Source: Bacteroidales bacterium (GTDB lineage: Bacteria; Bacteroidota; Bacteroidia; Bacteroidales; VadinHA17). Taken from it: a stretch of 19,933 nt of DNA. The position numbers were made by a program, and so were the translations under genes. Each line of letters opens with the position of its first letter. Position 1 is the first letter of the stretch. Below are positions 7,584 to 16,160 of this stretch, one piece after another. The stretch is from contig JADGPV010000128.1 in NCBI GenBank assembly GCA_017882245.1, positions 1-19,933 of the forward strand, in the 5' to 3' direction. The notes beneath the pieces are model-generated. The model saw only the letters and a program-made list of their open reading frames with translations, had not been told where the DNA came from and did not search any database.

Positions 7584-9032
7584 ATGGAAAATGATCAGGA
7601 TAAGATACTGAACGATGTGACATCGGGCGAATACAAGTTTGGATTTGTTACCGATATTGAATCAGATTCTATCCCCGCTGGTCTGAATGAAGATGTTATA
7701 AGGCTCATCTCATCGAAGAAAAAAGAACCTGAGTGGCTGCTGGAATTCCGCCTGAAGTCATACCGCCACTGGCTGACGATGAAGATGCCAACATGGGCAA
7801 ATCTCAGGATACCTGAAATCAACTATAAGGATATCATTTTTTACTCTGCCCCGAAACAGAAAATCGCTCCTTCCAGCCTCAGTGATGTTGATCCTGAGCT
7901 GATCAGGACCTTTGACAAGCTTGGTATCCCGCTTGAGGAGCAGAAGCATCTGACAGGAGTGGCCGTTGATGCCGTGATGGATTCCATTTCAGTGAAGACC
8001 ACCTTCCGTGAGACACTGGCAGAGATGGGCATAATCTTCTGCTCGTTCTCCGAGGCAGTAAAAGAGCACCCTTCGCTGGTGCAGAAGTATCTCGCCTCGG
8101 TGGTCCCTTACACAGATAACTTCTTTGCAACCTTAAACTCAGCAGTATTCTCTGACGGCTCGTTCTGTTATATACCCAAAGGCGTCAGGTGTCCGATGGA
8201 ACTCTCTACCTACTTCCGAATCAATGCCTCCAACACCGGCCAGTTTGAACGTACACTGCTGATAGCTGACGAAGAGGCCTATGTAAGTTACCTTGAAGGC
8301 TGTACGGCTCCCATGCGCGATGAGAACCAGCTGCATGCCGCTGTGGTAGAGATAGTTGCCGAATGCGGTGCTGAGGTCAAATACAGCACCGTGCAGAACT
8401 GGTACCCGGGCGACAAAGACGGTAAGGGTGGTATCTTAAACTTTGTGACAAAGCGCGGAATATGCAAGGGCGATGATTCAAAAATATCATGGACACAGGT
8501 CGAGACAGGGTCGGCCATTACCTGGAAATACCCTTCATGCATCCTGCGTGGCAACAACAGCACGGGTGAGTTCTACTCGGTCGCCGTCACCAACAACCAC
8601 CAGCAGGCTGACACCGGCACCAAGATGATACACATCGGCAAAAACACAAAGAGTACGATCTTATCCAAGGGTATCTCGGCCGGCTTCGGACAGAACAGCT
8701 ACCGCGGATTGGTAAAGGTTCTTAGTAAGGCGGAAGGCGCACGCAATTTTTCACAGTGCGATTCGCTCCTTCTGGGTGATAAGTGCGGTGCCCACACCTT
8801 CCCTTATATCGAGGTCGATAATCCTTCAGCAATAGTTGAGCACGAGGCAACCACCTCACGTATCGGTGAGGACCAGATCTTTTACTGCAACCAGCGGGGT
8901 ATATCCACCGAGGATGCTATCGGACTGATCGTTAACGGCTATGCCCGCGAGGTTATAAACAAGCTTCCTATGGAATTTGCTGTTGAGGCACAGAAGCTGC
9001 TGCAGATAAGCCTTGAAGGCAGTGTCGGTTAA
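7584..9032 (+). CDS. sufB: SufB, Fe-S cluster scaffold subunit
   Basis: 482 residues; a subunit of the cytosolic SufBC2D scaffold on which Fe-S clusters are built from sulfur delivered by SufS/SufE. The beta-helix core is complete, with DGSFCYIPKGVRCPMELSTYF, then SYLEGCTAPMRDENQLHAAVVE, and the C-terminal EHEATTSRIGEDQ and FYCNQRGISTEDA blocks. Cys392 in NFSQCDS corresponds to E. coli Cys405, and Glu421 in EHEA to Glu434, residues reported as important for cluster assembly. Length is close to E. coli SufB (495). First gene of a compact operon; sufC follows after 23 bases. No Shine-Dalgarno sequence is evident at the start, which is chosen as the first ATG in frame. Confidence 0.97.
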   Translation: MENDQDKILNDVTSGEYKFGFVTDIESDSIPAGLNEDVIRLISSKKKEPEWLLEFRLKSYRHWLTMKMPTWANLRIPEINYKDIIFYSAPKQKIAPSSLSDVDPELIRTFDKLGIPLEEQKHLTGVAVDAVMDSISVKTTFRETLAEMGIIFCSFSEAVKEHPSLVQKYLASVVPYTDNFFATLNSAVFSDGSFCYIPKGVRCPMELSTYFRINASNTGQFERTLLIADEEAYVSYLEGCTAPMRDENQLHAAVVEIVAECGAEVKYSTVQNWYPGDKDGKGGILNFVTKRGICKGDDSKISWTQVETGSAITWKYPSCILRGNNSTGEFYSVAVTNNHQQADTGTKMIHIGKNTKSTILSKGISAGFGQNSYRGLVKVLSKAEGARNFSQCDSLLLGDKCGAHTFPYIEVDNPSAIVEHEATTSRIGEDQIFYCNQRGISTEDAIGLIVNGYAREVINKLPMEFAVEAQKLLQISLEGSVG

Positions 9033-9055
9033 ATTGAATTTACCCTACAGATAAT

Positions 9056-9853
9056 ATGAAAGACAATTTTCTGCTACAGATAAAAGAACTCAAAGCCTCA
9101 ATTGATAATAAAGAGATCCTCAAAGGCTTAAACCTTGAGGTCGGGTATGGAGAGATACATGCAATCATGGGTCCGAACGGAAGTGGCAAGAGTACCCTGG
9201 CTAATGTACTGACAGGGCGTGATATAGCTACTGTCACTCATGGCTCTGTGACTTTCGAGGGTCATAACCTGCTCGAGATGTCGCCTGAAGAGAGAGCCCG
9301 CGAAGGTATCTTCCTCTCGTTTCAGTATCCGATTGAAATACCCGGAGTCAGCATGGTCAACTTCATGAAGACAGCTGTCAATGAACAACGCAAGTACCAC
9401 GGTCTCGAACCGCTGTCAGCTTCTGACTTTTTAAAGCTGATGCGTGAGAAGAAAGAGCTTGTTGAGATAGACTCAGCCCTTACAAACAGGAGTGTAAATG
9501 AAGGTTTTTCAGGCGGGGAGAAGAAAAAGAATGAGATATTTCAGATGGCAATGCTTGAGCCCCGGCTGGCACTCCTTGATGAGACCGACTCGGGCCTTGA
9601 CATCGACGCCCTTCGCATCGTGGCCAACGGCGTCAACAAGATACGCAGGCCTGATACATCAGTCATCGTCATTACACACTACCAGAGACTGCTTGACCAT
9701 ATAATACCTGATTTTGTACATGTGATGTATGACGGGCGAATTGTTAAATCGGCCGGACCTGAACTTGCTCTCGAGCTCGAAGAGAGAGGATATGACTGGA
9801 TAAGAAAAGAAGCAGACGTCAGCGAAGAGTCATGGACTACAGACCAGAAGTGA
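9056..9853 (+). CDS. sufC: SufC, ABC-type ATPase of the Fe-S scaffold
   Basis: 265 residues, soluble ATPase that drives conformational change in SufBCD. Walker A GPNGSGKS at 39-46, Q-loop SFQYP, ABC signature FSGGEKKKNE at about 150, Walker B LALLDETDSGLD with Asp175-Glu176, and the switch His in VIVITHYQRLL. The FSGGEKK(K/R)NE and DSGLDIDAL stretches separate SufC from transporter ATPases. The family usually has DES where this has DET, a mild change. The gene overlaps the longest sufD reading by 22 bases. About 15 residues at the C-terminus (KEADVSEESWTTDQK) are poorly conserved. Confidence 0.97.
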   Translation: MKDNFLLQIKELKASIDNKEILKGLNLEVGYGEIHAIMGPNGSGKSTLANVLTGRDIATVTHGSVTFEGHNLLEMSPEERAREGIFLSFQYPIEIPGVSMVNFMKTAVNEQRKYHGLEPLSASDFLKLMREKKELVEIDSALTNRSVNEGFSGGEKKKNEIFQMAMLEPRLALLDETDSGLDIDALRIVANGVNKIRRPDTSVIVITHYQRLLDHIIPDFVHVMYDGRIVKSAGPELALELEERGYDWIRKEADVSEESWTTDQK

Positions 9854-11190
9854 TAAGCAAAATGTCAGCACTCTATGCTGCTGGCAGCGGGAGCTTTCTT
9901 AAAGACTCTCCGGAGCTCTTTAACAGGTACCGCGAAAGCGCCTTTGAAGATTTCAAGCGCCTCGGCATCCCTGACAGAAAGAATGAGGCTTATAAATATA
10001 CCAACCTCGAAACATTCCTGAATTACCAATACCAGGAATACTACTCTCCGCTGCCTGCCGACTTCAGGGAAGCTGAGAAGTTTCACTGTGAAGTGGAGGA
10101 TCTTGATGTGTGGAATATGGTCCTTCTCAACGGTTTCTTCCCTAACGGGGAAAAGGGTCTGGTTATGCTTCCCGGAGGAATATGGGTCGGCAGCATGAAG
10201 TTCGCAGTGAAACAGTTCCCTGCCCTGATGGAGAAACATTACAACAAATATGTCGAGAATGCAAATGACGGACTGGTGCCGCTGAACACAGCGCTGGCCA
10301 CTGACGGACTGTTCATTTACGCGCCAAAAAACACTGTCTACACCAAACCTGTACAGATAGTCAACCTGCTTCATTCCGATAAGGATATCTTTGTTCAGGA
10401 CCGTAATCTTGTGGTAGTGGAAGACGGAGCACAGCTCTCACTTTTAGTTTGCGACCATGCTCTTTCTCCTCAGCATTTCCTCACGAACACAGTCACGGAA
10501 GTATATGTGGGCCGGAATTCCCGTTTTGATATCATCAGGGTGCAGAACCAGCATAACAACTCGGGAAAGATGACCCATACATATATTCACCAGGAGCGTG
10601 ACAGCTATGCATCTTCGAACAACATCACCCTTCACGGGGGACTTGTACGGAATGCTACATGGCACCATCTGGGGGGTGAGAACGCAGAGACACATTCATA
10701 CGGCCTCTTCCTTGCTGACAAGCACCAGCATATTGCCAATTTTGTAAAGGTTGACCACGTAGCACCAAACTGCAACAGCACTCAGCTCTTTAAGGGTGTT
10801 CTTGATGACAACGCTTCCGGAGCCTTCAACGGCCGTATTATGGTTCATAAAGAGGCCCAGGGAACAAATGCATACCAGAGCAACAATAATATTATTCTTT
10901 CCGAAAATGCCAGGATGGATACCAAACCGCAGTTGGAGATCTTTGCCGATGATGTGAAATGCAGCCATGGAGCAACTGTAGGTCAGATTGACGCAGATGC
11001 TCTGTTCTACCTTCGTTCACGAGGTATAGATGCACGTGAGGCGAGGCTTATGCTGATGTTCGGATTTGCTCACGAGGTAATACAGAATATCCCTATCGAA
11101 GCTTTGCGTGACCGCATTGATAACCTTGTTCATCAGCGTCTCCGTGGAGAGCTGTCGCGCTGCGCCTCCTGCGCCATTCAGTGTAATTGA
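9832..11190 (+). CDS. sufD: SufD, Fe-S cluster scaffold subunit
   Basis: 452 residues; partner of SufB in the SufBC2D complex. The family block DDVKCSHGATVGQIDADALFYLRSRGI is present, with Cys377 and His379 equivalent to E. coli Cys358 and His360. The N-terminus has KRLGIPDRKNEAYKYTNLE, typical of SufD. Two starts are possible: ATG 9832, inside sufC with 22 bases of overlap, or ATG 9862, nine bases after the sufC stop. The second begins MSALYAAGSG and would avoid the overlap; the sequence does not decide between them. A CASCAIQ stretch with three Cys near the C-terminus is unusual-looking but its role is unknown. Confidence 0.95.
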   Translation: MDYRPEVISKMSALYAAGSGSFLKDSPELFNRYRESAFEDFKRLGIPDRKNEAYKYTNLETFLNYQYQEYYSPLPADFREAEKFHCEVEDLDVWNMVLLNGFFPNGEKGLVMLPGGIWVGSMKFAVKQFPALMEKHYNKYVENANDGLVPLNTALATDGLFIYAPKNTVYTKPVQIVNLLHSDKDIFVQDRNLVVVEDGAQLSLLVCDHALSPQHFLTNTVTEVYVGRNSRFDIIRVQNQHNNSGKMTHTYIHQERDSYASSNNITLHGGLVRNATWHHLGGENAETHSYGLFLADKHQHIANFVKVDHVAPNCNSTQLFKGVLDDNASGAFNGRIMVHKEAQGTNAYQSNNNIILSENARMDTKPQLEIFADDVKCSHGATVGQIDADALFYLRSRGIDAREARLMLMFGFAHEVIQNIPIEALRDRIDNLVHQRLRGELSRCASCAIQCN

Positions 11191-11198
11191 CCCTTAAC

Positions 11199-12425
11199 AT
11201 GAAACTTCCCCGGAGCATAGAAGAGATACGGTCCGACTTTCCGATACTGTCGGTGAAAGTCCATGATAAACCGCTTATTTATTTGGATAACGGCGCCACA
11301 ACCCAGAAGCCGGTTCAGGTGCTTCAGGTTATGGATGAGCTGTACCGCACAGCTAATGCCAATGTGCACCGCGGCGTACATTATCTCTCAGACATTGTTT
11401 CTGAGCGTTACGAAGCCGCCCGTGAGACAGTGAGGGCATTCATCAATGCACCAAAAAGAGAGGAAGTGATATTTACAGCCGGCACCACTGCCTCAATAAA
11501 TGCCGTGGCTTTTTCCTTCGGCGAGAGGTTTGTTCATGAAGGCGATGAGATCATAATCAGCGGCATGGAACATCATGCCAATATTGTCCCATGGCAGATG
11601 CTGTGCGAGAGAAAAGGTTCAAAACTCAGGATCATCCCATTTTCTGATCAGGGAGTGCTTGATCTGGAGGCCTACCGCAGCATGTTCACCGAACGCACGC
11701 GTATTGTTGCTGTCACCCATGCCTCTAACGTACTGGGAACAATAAATCCCGTTAAGGAGATAGTTACGGAAGCACACCGCCATGATGTCCCTGTACTCAT
11801 TGACGGGGCACAGAGTATCCAGCATGGTATTGTTGATGTGGCTGACATCGGCTGTGATTTCTTTGCCTTTTCCGGGCACAAGATCTACGGCCCTAACGGA
11901 ATTGGGGTGTTGTATGGCAAAGAGAAGTGGCTCAACGAGATACCTCCGTACCAGGGAGGAGGAGACATGGTCGCCAGCGTCACCTTTGAGAAGACGACAT
12001 ACAACGAGCTGCCCTTTAAGTTTGAAGCGGGAACAACGAATTTCACAGGGGCAATAGGCCTCGGTACCGCACTTGACTATCTCACGGCTCTGGGCCGTGA
12101 AGCAGTGGCAGAGAGAGAACAGGCTCTCCTGGCACAGGCAACCGGCGGACTGTCATCTGTCTCCGGCATGCGTATCTATGGAACAGCTCCGGGAAAAGTT
12201 TCTCTTGTATCATTCCTCCCCGGAAACATACATCCTTATGACGCCGGCATGATTCTTGACAAGATGGGTATCGCGGTAAGAACAGGAACACATTGCGCAC
12301 AGCCCGTGATGGACCGTTACGGTATCACAGGAACAATAAGGGCTTCGATGGCTTTCTACAATACGGAGGAGGAGATAGATGCCCTTGTAAAAGGCGTAAG
12401 AAAAGTGACGGAAATGTTCGCCTGA
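11199..12425 (+). CDS. sufS: SufS, group II cysteine desulfurase
   Basis: 408 residues; PLP enzyme that removes sulfur from cysteine to give a persulfide passed to SufE. The frame is open from a TTG at 11187, but ATG 11199 is preferred: it clears the sufD stop, and the catalytic residues then fall close to E. coli numbering. PLP-binding Lys228 lies in FSGHKIYGPNG (E. coli Lys226), the PLP-stacking His in SGMEHHANIVPWQ, and active-site Cys366 in RTGTHCAQP (E. coli Cys364). RTGTHCAQP is a typical group II motif. sufE follows after ten bases. Confidence 0.96.
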   Translation: MKLPRSIEEIRSDFPILSVKVHDKPLIYLDNGATTQKPVQVLQVMDELYRTANANVHRGVHYLSDIVSERYEAARETVRAFINAPKREEVIFTAGTTASINAVAFSFGERFVHEGDEIIISGMEHHANIVPWQMLCERKGSKLRIIPFSDQGVLDLEAYRSMFTERTRIVAVTHASNVLGTINPVKEIVTEAHRHDVPVLIDGAQSIQHGIVDVADIGCDFFAFSGHKIYGPNGIGVLYGKEKWLNEIPPYQGGGDMVASVTFEKTTYNELPFKFEAGTTNFTGAIGLGTALDYLTALGREAVAEREQALLAQATGGLSSVSGMRIYGTAPGKVSLVSFLPGNIHPYDAGMILDKMGIAVRTGTHCAQPVMDRYGITGTIRASMAFYNTEEEIDALVKGVRKVTEMFA

Positions 12426-12435
12426 CCATAGGACT

Positions 12436-12864
12436 ATGACAATAAACGAGATACAGGACCAGATCATTGATGAATTCTCGGTCTTCACAGACTGGATGGA
12501 GAAGTATGAGTACCTTATCGATATGGGCAGGTCACTCACTCCCTTTGACATTGCTCATAAGGTCCCTGACTTCCTCATTGAAGGATGTCAGAGCAAGGTG
12601 TGGCTCTATCCTTCATTCAGCAACGGAATAATAACCTTTACGGCCGACAGTGATGCTCTTATTACACGGGGCATTGTGGCCTTGCTTGTAAGGGTCTTTT
12701 CAGGTCACACACCTGATGAGATTATCAGTGCCGATATATATTTTATTGACCGGATTGGACTGAAGCAAAACCTCTCGCCCACCCGTTCAAACGGTCTTCT
12801 CTCAATGATGAAACAGATGAGGCTCTATGCCCTGGCATTCAAATCAAAACAGGAACAGTTATGA
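12436..12864 (+). CDS. sufE: SufE, sulfur acceptor for SufS
   Basis: 142 residues. SufE takes the persulfide from SufS and passes it to SufB. The acceptor Cys51 lies in IEGCQSKVWL, the same position and motif as in E. coli. The N-terminal YEYLIDMGRSL and the C-terminal GLKQNLSPTRSNGLLSMMKQM match the family. It overlaps the DUF59 gene by four bases (ATGA), which indicates translational coupling. Confidence 0.95.
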   Translation: MTINEIQDQIIDEFSVFTDWMEKYEYLIDMGRSLTPFDIAHKVPDFLIEGCQSKVWLYPSFSNGIITFTADSDALITRGIVALLVRVFSGHTPDEIISADIYFIDRIGLKQNLSPTRSNGLLSMMKQMRLYALAFKSKQEQL

Positions 12865-13181
12865 ACACTCAGGAGATACAGGAAACAGAAGCAAGGATAG
12901 TAGGAGTGCTAAGAAGTATTTTTGATCCGGAGATCCCTGTCAACATTTATGATCTTGGCCTGATCTATGAGGTCAGGGTGGATGAGGAGCAGACGGCGCA
13001 CATAACGATGACGCTCACAGCACCCAACTGCCCGATGGCAGAAGACCTTGTGGAAGAGGTCAGATACAAGGTTGCCGGAACAAAGGGAGTTAAAGAATGT
13101 GATCTGAAGCTCACCTTCAATCCGCCGTGGGACCGCAGCATGCTCTCCGATGAGGCTAAGCTTGAATTAGGATTTATATAA
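12861..13181 (+). CDS. DUF59/MIP18-family protein, SufT-like
   Basis: 106 residues of the DUF59 family, whose members (SufT, PaaD, CIA2/MIP18) help mature or target Fe-S clusters. Seen: VLRSIFDPEIPVNIYDLGLIYEV, then TLTAPNCPMAEDL with the conserved Cys57, and the C-terminal LTFNPPWDRSMLSDEAKLELGF. It starts inside the sufE stop and belongs to the suf operon; queG begins ten bases later. The operon position supports a SufT-like role in cluster delivery, which is inferred. PaaD of phenylacetate degradation is a less likely reading because no paa genes are present. Confidence 0.9.
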   Translation: MNTQEIQETEARIVGVLRSIFDPEIPVNIYDLGLIYEVRVDEEQTAHITMTLTAPNCPMAEDLVEEVRYKVAGTKGVKECDLKLTFNPPWDRSMLSDEAKLELGFI

Positions 13182-13191
13182 AATATGACCT

Positions 13192-14145
13192 ATGCCTGAC
13201 GCCCGCCAGATCGCACTTACATGGAAAATGCATGAAATCCTTCGCTCGGAGGGTTTTGATATTTTCGGCATCGCCCCGGCCTCGCCACATCACGAGGACA
13301 GCCAGCACCTGAGTGAATGGATATCTGCAGGAAAGAATGGCGCCATGAAATTCATCGAACGGAACCTTGATAAACGCGGTGACATTACCTCACTGATTGA
13401 GGGCGCAAAGTCAGTTATTGTTGCAGGACTCCGTTACTACAGCGATGATCCTTCCGCAGGTAAGGACAATTACTTCGTATGCCGCTACGCACGGGTCAGA
13501 GACTATCATCAGGTTATGGAAGAAAAGCTTGACCGCGTTCAGAAAATCATTAAAAAGGAGGTGCCCGGAGCAGCGTGCCGTGTATTCTGTGATTCCGGAC
13601 CCGTGACTGAAAAGGCATGGGCCGTGCGCGCCGGACTGGGATGGCGCGGACGTCACAGCATGATCATCAATAAAGATATTGGCTCTTTCTTTTTCCTCGG
13701 TGAGATTGTTACTTCAGCAGAGTTTTTGTACGAAAATGCTTCTTCACGTGATCGCTGTGGAGAATGCAGGCTTTGCATAGATGCATGTCCCACTGGTGCT
13801 ATATGCGATAACCGTACAATAGATGCCCGCCGCTGCATATCCTATCTGACTGTCGAGTACGAGGGAGACTTGCCGGAAGAATTCAGGGGAAAGACTGAAA
13901 AAATAATATTCGGCTGCGACCGCTGCCAGGAGGTCTGCCCGTTTAACAGAAAAGCCGTGCATTACACGGACAAAGAACTTGTTCCCGAATTTCCTGTCAC
14001 ATCGCTTACAAGGAAAGACTGGCTGGCAATGACCCCGGAAGACTTTAAAAAGATGTTCAAGTCGTCAGCAATCAAGCGGACAGGTTTTAAAATAATCAAA
14101 AGGAATATCGATTTTGTGAATTTCAAGTCATCTGAAAAGCGGTGA
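13192..14145 (+). CDS. queG: QueG, epoxyqueuosine reductase
   Basis: 317 residues; cobalamin- and Fe-S-dependent enzyme catalysing the last step of queuosine biosynthesis on tRNA. Two [4Fe-4S] motifs are visible: Cys189, 192, 195 and 199 in CGECRLCIDACP, then Cys215, 242, 245 and 249 in ARRC...GCDRCQEVCP. The N-terminal part, with GAKSVIVAGLRYYSD and DSGPVTEKAWAVRAGLGWRGRHSM, is the cobalamin-binding region typical of QueG. It is shorter than E. coli QueG (379) because the C-terminal HEAT-like extension is missing, as in many homologues. It sits ten bases behind the suf genes, a sensible place for a client of the pathway. The last 18 bases overlap the convergent phosphodiesterase gene. The first upstream ATG (13185) runs straight into a stop, so 13192 is the start. 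Confidence 0.94.
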   Translation: MPDARQIALTWKMHEILRSEGFDIFGIAPASPHHEDSQHLSEWISAGKNGAMKFIERNLDKRGDITSLIEGAKSVIVAGLRYYSDDPSAGKDNYFVCRYARVRDYHQVMEEKLDRVQKIIKKEVPGAACRVFCDSGPVTEKAWAVRAGLGWRGRHSMIINKDIGSFFFLGEIVTSAEFLYENASSRDRCGECRLCIDACPTGAICDNRTIDARRCISYLTVEYEGDLPEEFRGKTEKIIFGCDRCQEVCPFNRKAVHYTDKELVPEFPVTSLTRKDWLAMTPEDFKKMFKSSAIKRTGFKIIKRNIDFVNFKSSEKR

Positions 14146-15345
14146 TATCCTCTGTTGATTCCCGTCATTCTTTGCAGGGGTCAGCTTTAGTATCCTGGCA
14201 ATGATATCATAAACATCCACATTGTACAGGGTATCAACTGCAAAGCCCTTTTTAAATGCCGGACCCTCAGCGTAAAAGATAGATTGCATATCACGGAATT
14301 TCCAATCGTATCCATGATCACCCCTGTTATAATTGGAAGGCACTGGACGCAGGCCGGCCATCCACCCGGGATCGGCGATCAGAACTATGGCGGGAATTCG
14401 CTGATTAGTGCCGTAGTGCAGGTAAGCAGGCAGTTCTTCTCTCCTGTAAGCCTTAATACCTTTTTGAATATTAAGATAATAAAGCACACTGTCAGTCATT
14501 CCCTCTGCAGGCTCAATAGCCCATACAGGCGTGCCGCCATATATTCTTTTAATCATTCTTTCAGGCAGGGTATCAAGGATATAGTTATAGCGTGAAGCGT
14601 CTATCTCGCCCATACCGTGGTCAGACAGAACGATCAGGTTAGTATTTTTTGCCTGCGGCAGCTTACTGATCCCATCGCGTAATGAGCCGATGAGGCTGTC
14701 AAGGCTTTTAACAACAGTGCCTGTCTCGGGTGACAGCGGTCCGTATACATGGCTGACGGCATCGGGCTCTTCAAAATAGAGGGTCACCAGGTGAGGCCTT
14801 TTATTCTGCGGTAATGAGAGCCATTTCATGACTGTGTCGACACGGTCAGCAAAAGGAACCTCCTCATCAAACGCCTTCCAGTAATCAGGTTGAATTCCCA
14901 TGATCGGTGCCTCAGAGCCAACCCAATAAAATGATGCAGTTTTTACGCCGGCTTTGTCTGCAGTGACCCATATCGGTTCGCCTCCATAAAAAGAGGCGTT
15001 CCCTACCATTTTCCGGTCACCTATCCTGTACACCAGGTCAAGGTCAGGCGCATAGAAACTGTTATTGACAAGCCCTTGATGATCAGGATACAAACCTGTA
15101 GCTATGGCATAATGATTCGGGAAGGTTTTTGTAGGAAAGGAAGGTATGAGCCTTTCGGCCATCACCCCCTTTTTTGCAATATCATCAAGCACGGGAGTAC
15201 CATATATCGAATCATAATCCCACCTGAAGGCATCAAGTGATACCATGACCACATAGGGAGTTTCCCTTTCAATTCTAAAATTGCTACATCCGGTAAATGA
15301 GAGCAGCGCTAAGAATACGGCAATGATATAATTGAAATGTTTCAT
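14128..15345 (-). CDS. Nucleotide pyrophosphatase/phosphodiesterase (alkaline phosphatase superfamily) lipoprotein
   Basis: 405 residues from the preferred ATG at 15345; an upstream in-frame ATG at 15387 would add 14 residues ahead of the leader. The leader ends in LSFTGC, giving lipidated Cys20 and placement in the periplasm or on the outer membrane. Family metal sites and nucleophile are present: Asp38 (VSLDAFRWD), Thr74 nucleophile and Asn77 in PTKTFPNHY, EEPDAVSHVYGP, LSDHGMGE and GDHGYD. It probably cleaves phosphodiester or pyrophosphate bonds of nucleotides or sugar nucleotides; the exact substrate is unknown. The C-terminal VYDIIARILKL is typical. The gene runs convergently into queG with an 18-base overlap, and divergently from the isochorismatase gene. 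Confidence 0.9.
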   Translation of the reverse strand: MKHFNYIIAVFLALLSFTGCSNFRIERETPYVVMVSLDAFRWDYDSIYGTPVLDDIAKKGVMAERLIPSFPTKTFPNHYAIATGLYPDHQGLVNNSFYAPDLDLVYRIGDRKMVGNASFYGGEPIWVTADKAGVKTASFYWVGSEAPIMGIQPDYWKAFDEEVPFADRVDTVMKWLSLPQNKRPHLVTLYFEEPDAVSHVYGPLSPETGTVVKSLDSLIGSLRDGISKLPQAKNTNLIVLSDHGMGEIDASRYNYILDTLPERMIKRIYGGTPVWAIEPAEGMTDSVLYYLNIQKGIKAYRREELPAYLHYGTNQRIPAIVLIADPGWMAGLRPVPSNYNRGDHGYDWKFRDMQSIFYAEGPAFKKGFAVDTLYNVDVYDIIARILKLTPAKNDGNQQRISPLFR

Positions 15346-15429
15346 GCGTCTTGGGTATTGAAGTTTCACCTCTGAAAAGTAAAACAATTTTTAATGGCAG
15401 ATGTTCCTCCTCATTACAGAATTTACCTC

Positions 15430-15437
15430 TATTTTTG
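15430..15437 (+). promoter_or_regulatory. Candidate -7 element of the isochorismatase-family gene
   Basis: TATTTTTG matches TAnnTTTG, 22 bases before the ATG at 15460, which would give a very short leader. No clear -33 TTTG box was seen upstream, so this is a half-match in the divergent spacer. Confidence 0.35.
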
Positions 15438-15459
15438 AATTACTAACCGGTTTCGTAAA

Positions 15460-16053
15460 ATGAAAAAGATCATTCTTTCCATCTTGCTGCTCTCTGCAGC
15501 TTTTGTAATGGAGGCACAAAAAAATTATGCTTTGTTAGTGATAGATATACAGAATTTTTATTTCCCCGGAGGACGATCTGAGCTTGTAGATCCGGTAAAA
15601 GCAGCTGAAAAGGCTGCCATTGCAATAGCCTTGGCAAGGACAGAAAACAACCCAGTCATCTTCATTCAGCATAAATCGTCAGAAAGGATGGAAATCAATG
15701 ACCTGGTAAAACCTTCACCGGGCGAAGCTGTTTTTGTAAAGGAAGAAGTCAACAGTTTCCTGGGAACAGGATTGACAGAGTATATAAAGAATCTTGGTGT
15801 TGATACATTGGTGATCTGCGGGATGCAGACGCAGATGTGTGTTGAGGCGGCAGTGCGGGCAGCGCATGATCTTGGTTATTCTGTCATTTTGCTTCACGAC
15901 GCCTGTGCCGCACGTAACCTGAAATTCGGTGACCGTGAGGTGTCAGCAGCTGACGTTCAGGCCTCCACCCTGGCAGCAATGAAGAATTACGCAGAAGTGA
16001 TTTCCGTGGAAGAATGGACTATGAGGCAAAAGGCAGTAGAGAAGCGACCGTAA
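15460..16053 (+). CDS. Exported isochorismatase-family cysteine hydrolase
   Basis: 197 residues. The N-terminal hydrophobic leader (MKKIILSILLLSAAFVMEA) is followed by QKN, suggesting cleavage near residue 19 and a periplasmic location. The catalytic triad of the family is present: Asp29 in VIDIQN, Lys94 in FVKEEVNSF and Cys127 in CGMQTQMCVE, with the cis-peptide-type region before the Cys and the HDACAARN stretch after it. Members include nicotinamidases, pyrazinamidases and other amide hydrolases; the substrate here is not known. Most relatives are cytoplasmic, so the leader is notable. The gene diverges from the phosphodiesterase lipoprotein, and both may act on extracellular substrates. 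Confidence 0.88.
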   Translation: MKKIILSILLLSAAFVMEAQKNYALLVIDIQNFYFPGGRSELVDPVKAAEKAAIAIALARTENNPVIFIQHKSSERMEINDLVKPSPGEAVFVKEEVNSFLGTGLTEYIKNLGVDTLVICGMQTQMCVEAAVRAAHDLGYSVILLHDACAARNLKFGDREVSAADVQASTLAAMKNYAEVISVEEWTMRQKAVEKRP

Positions 16054-16055
16054 AG

Positions 16056-16076
16056 TCCCGACATAGTATGTCGGGA
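16056..16076. repeat. Palindrome with CCCGAC/GTCGGG arms
   Basis: Arms TCCCGACAT and ATGTCGGGA are perfectly complementary around a three-base loop (AGT), three bases after the isochorismatase stop. It shares its core with the palindrome at 16161-16180. No T-run follows, so it is not a standard terminator. Confidence 0.7.
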
Positions 16077-16137
16077 TAGGGAGCTGTCAGACTGCAGGGC
16101 GAGCAGTAGGTAGTAGTGATTTAATTCAATAGTTTTT

Positions 16138-16158
16138 CTCCTCCTAAGTTAGGAGGAG
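16138..16158. repeat. Palindrome with CTCCTCCTAA/TTAGGAGGAG arms
   Basis: Ten complementary bases on each side of a single central G; in RNA about eight pairs with a five-base loop. It lies in the spacer before the GT39-like gene. A short T-run (16133-16137) comes before it rather than after it, so on the - strand it could work as a terminator. Confidence 0.65.
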
Positions 16159-16160
16159 TA

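Noticed and set aside
9865..10374. - strand 169-codon ORF opposite sufD
   Set aside because: sufD is clearly the coding strand; the antisense frame is open by chance and its translation lacks domain features.
11187..11198. TTG at 11187 as the sufS start
   Set aside because: ATG 11199 is a normal start codon, avoids overlap with the sufD stop, and gives catalytic residue numbers close to E. coli SufS.
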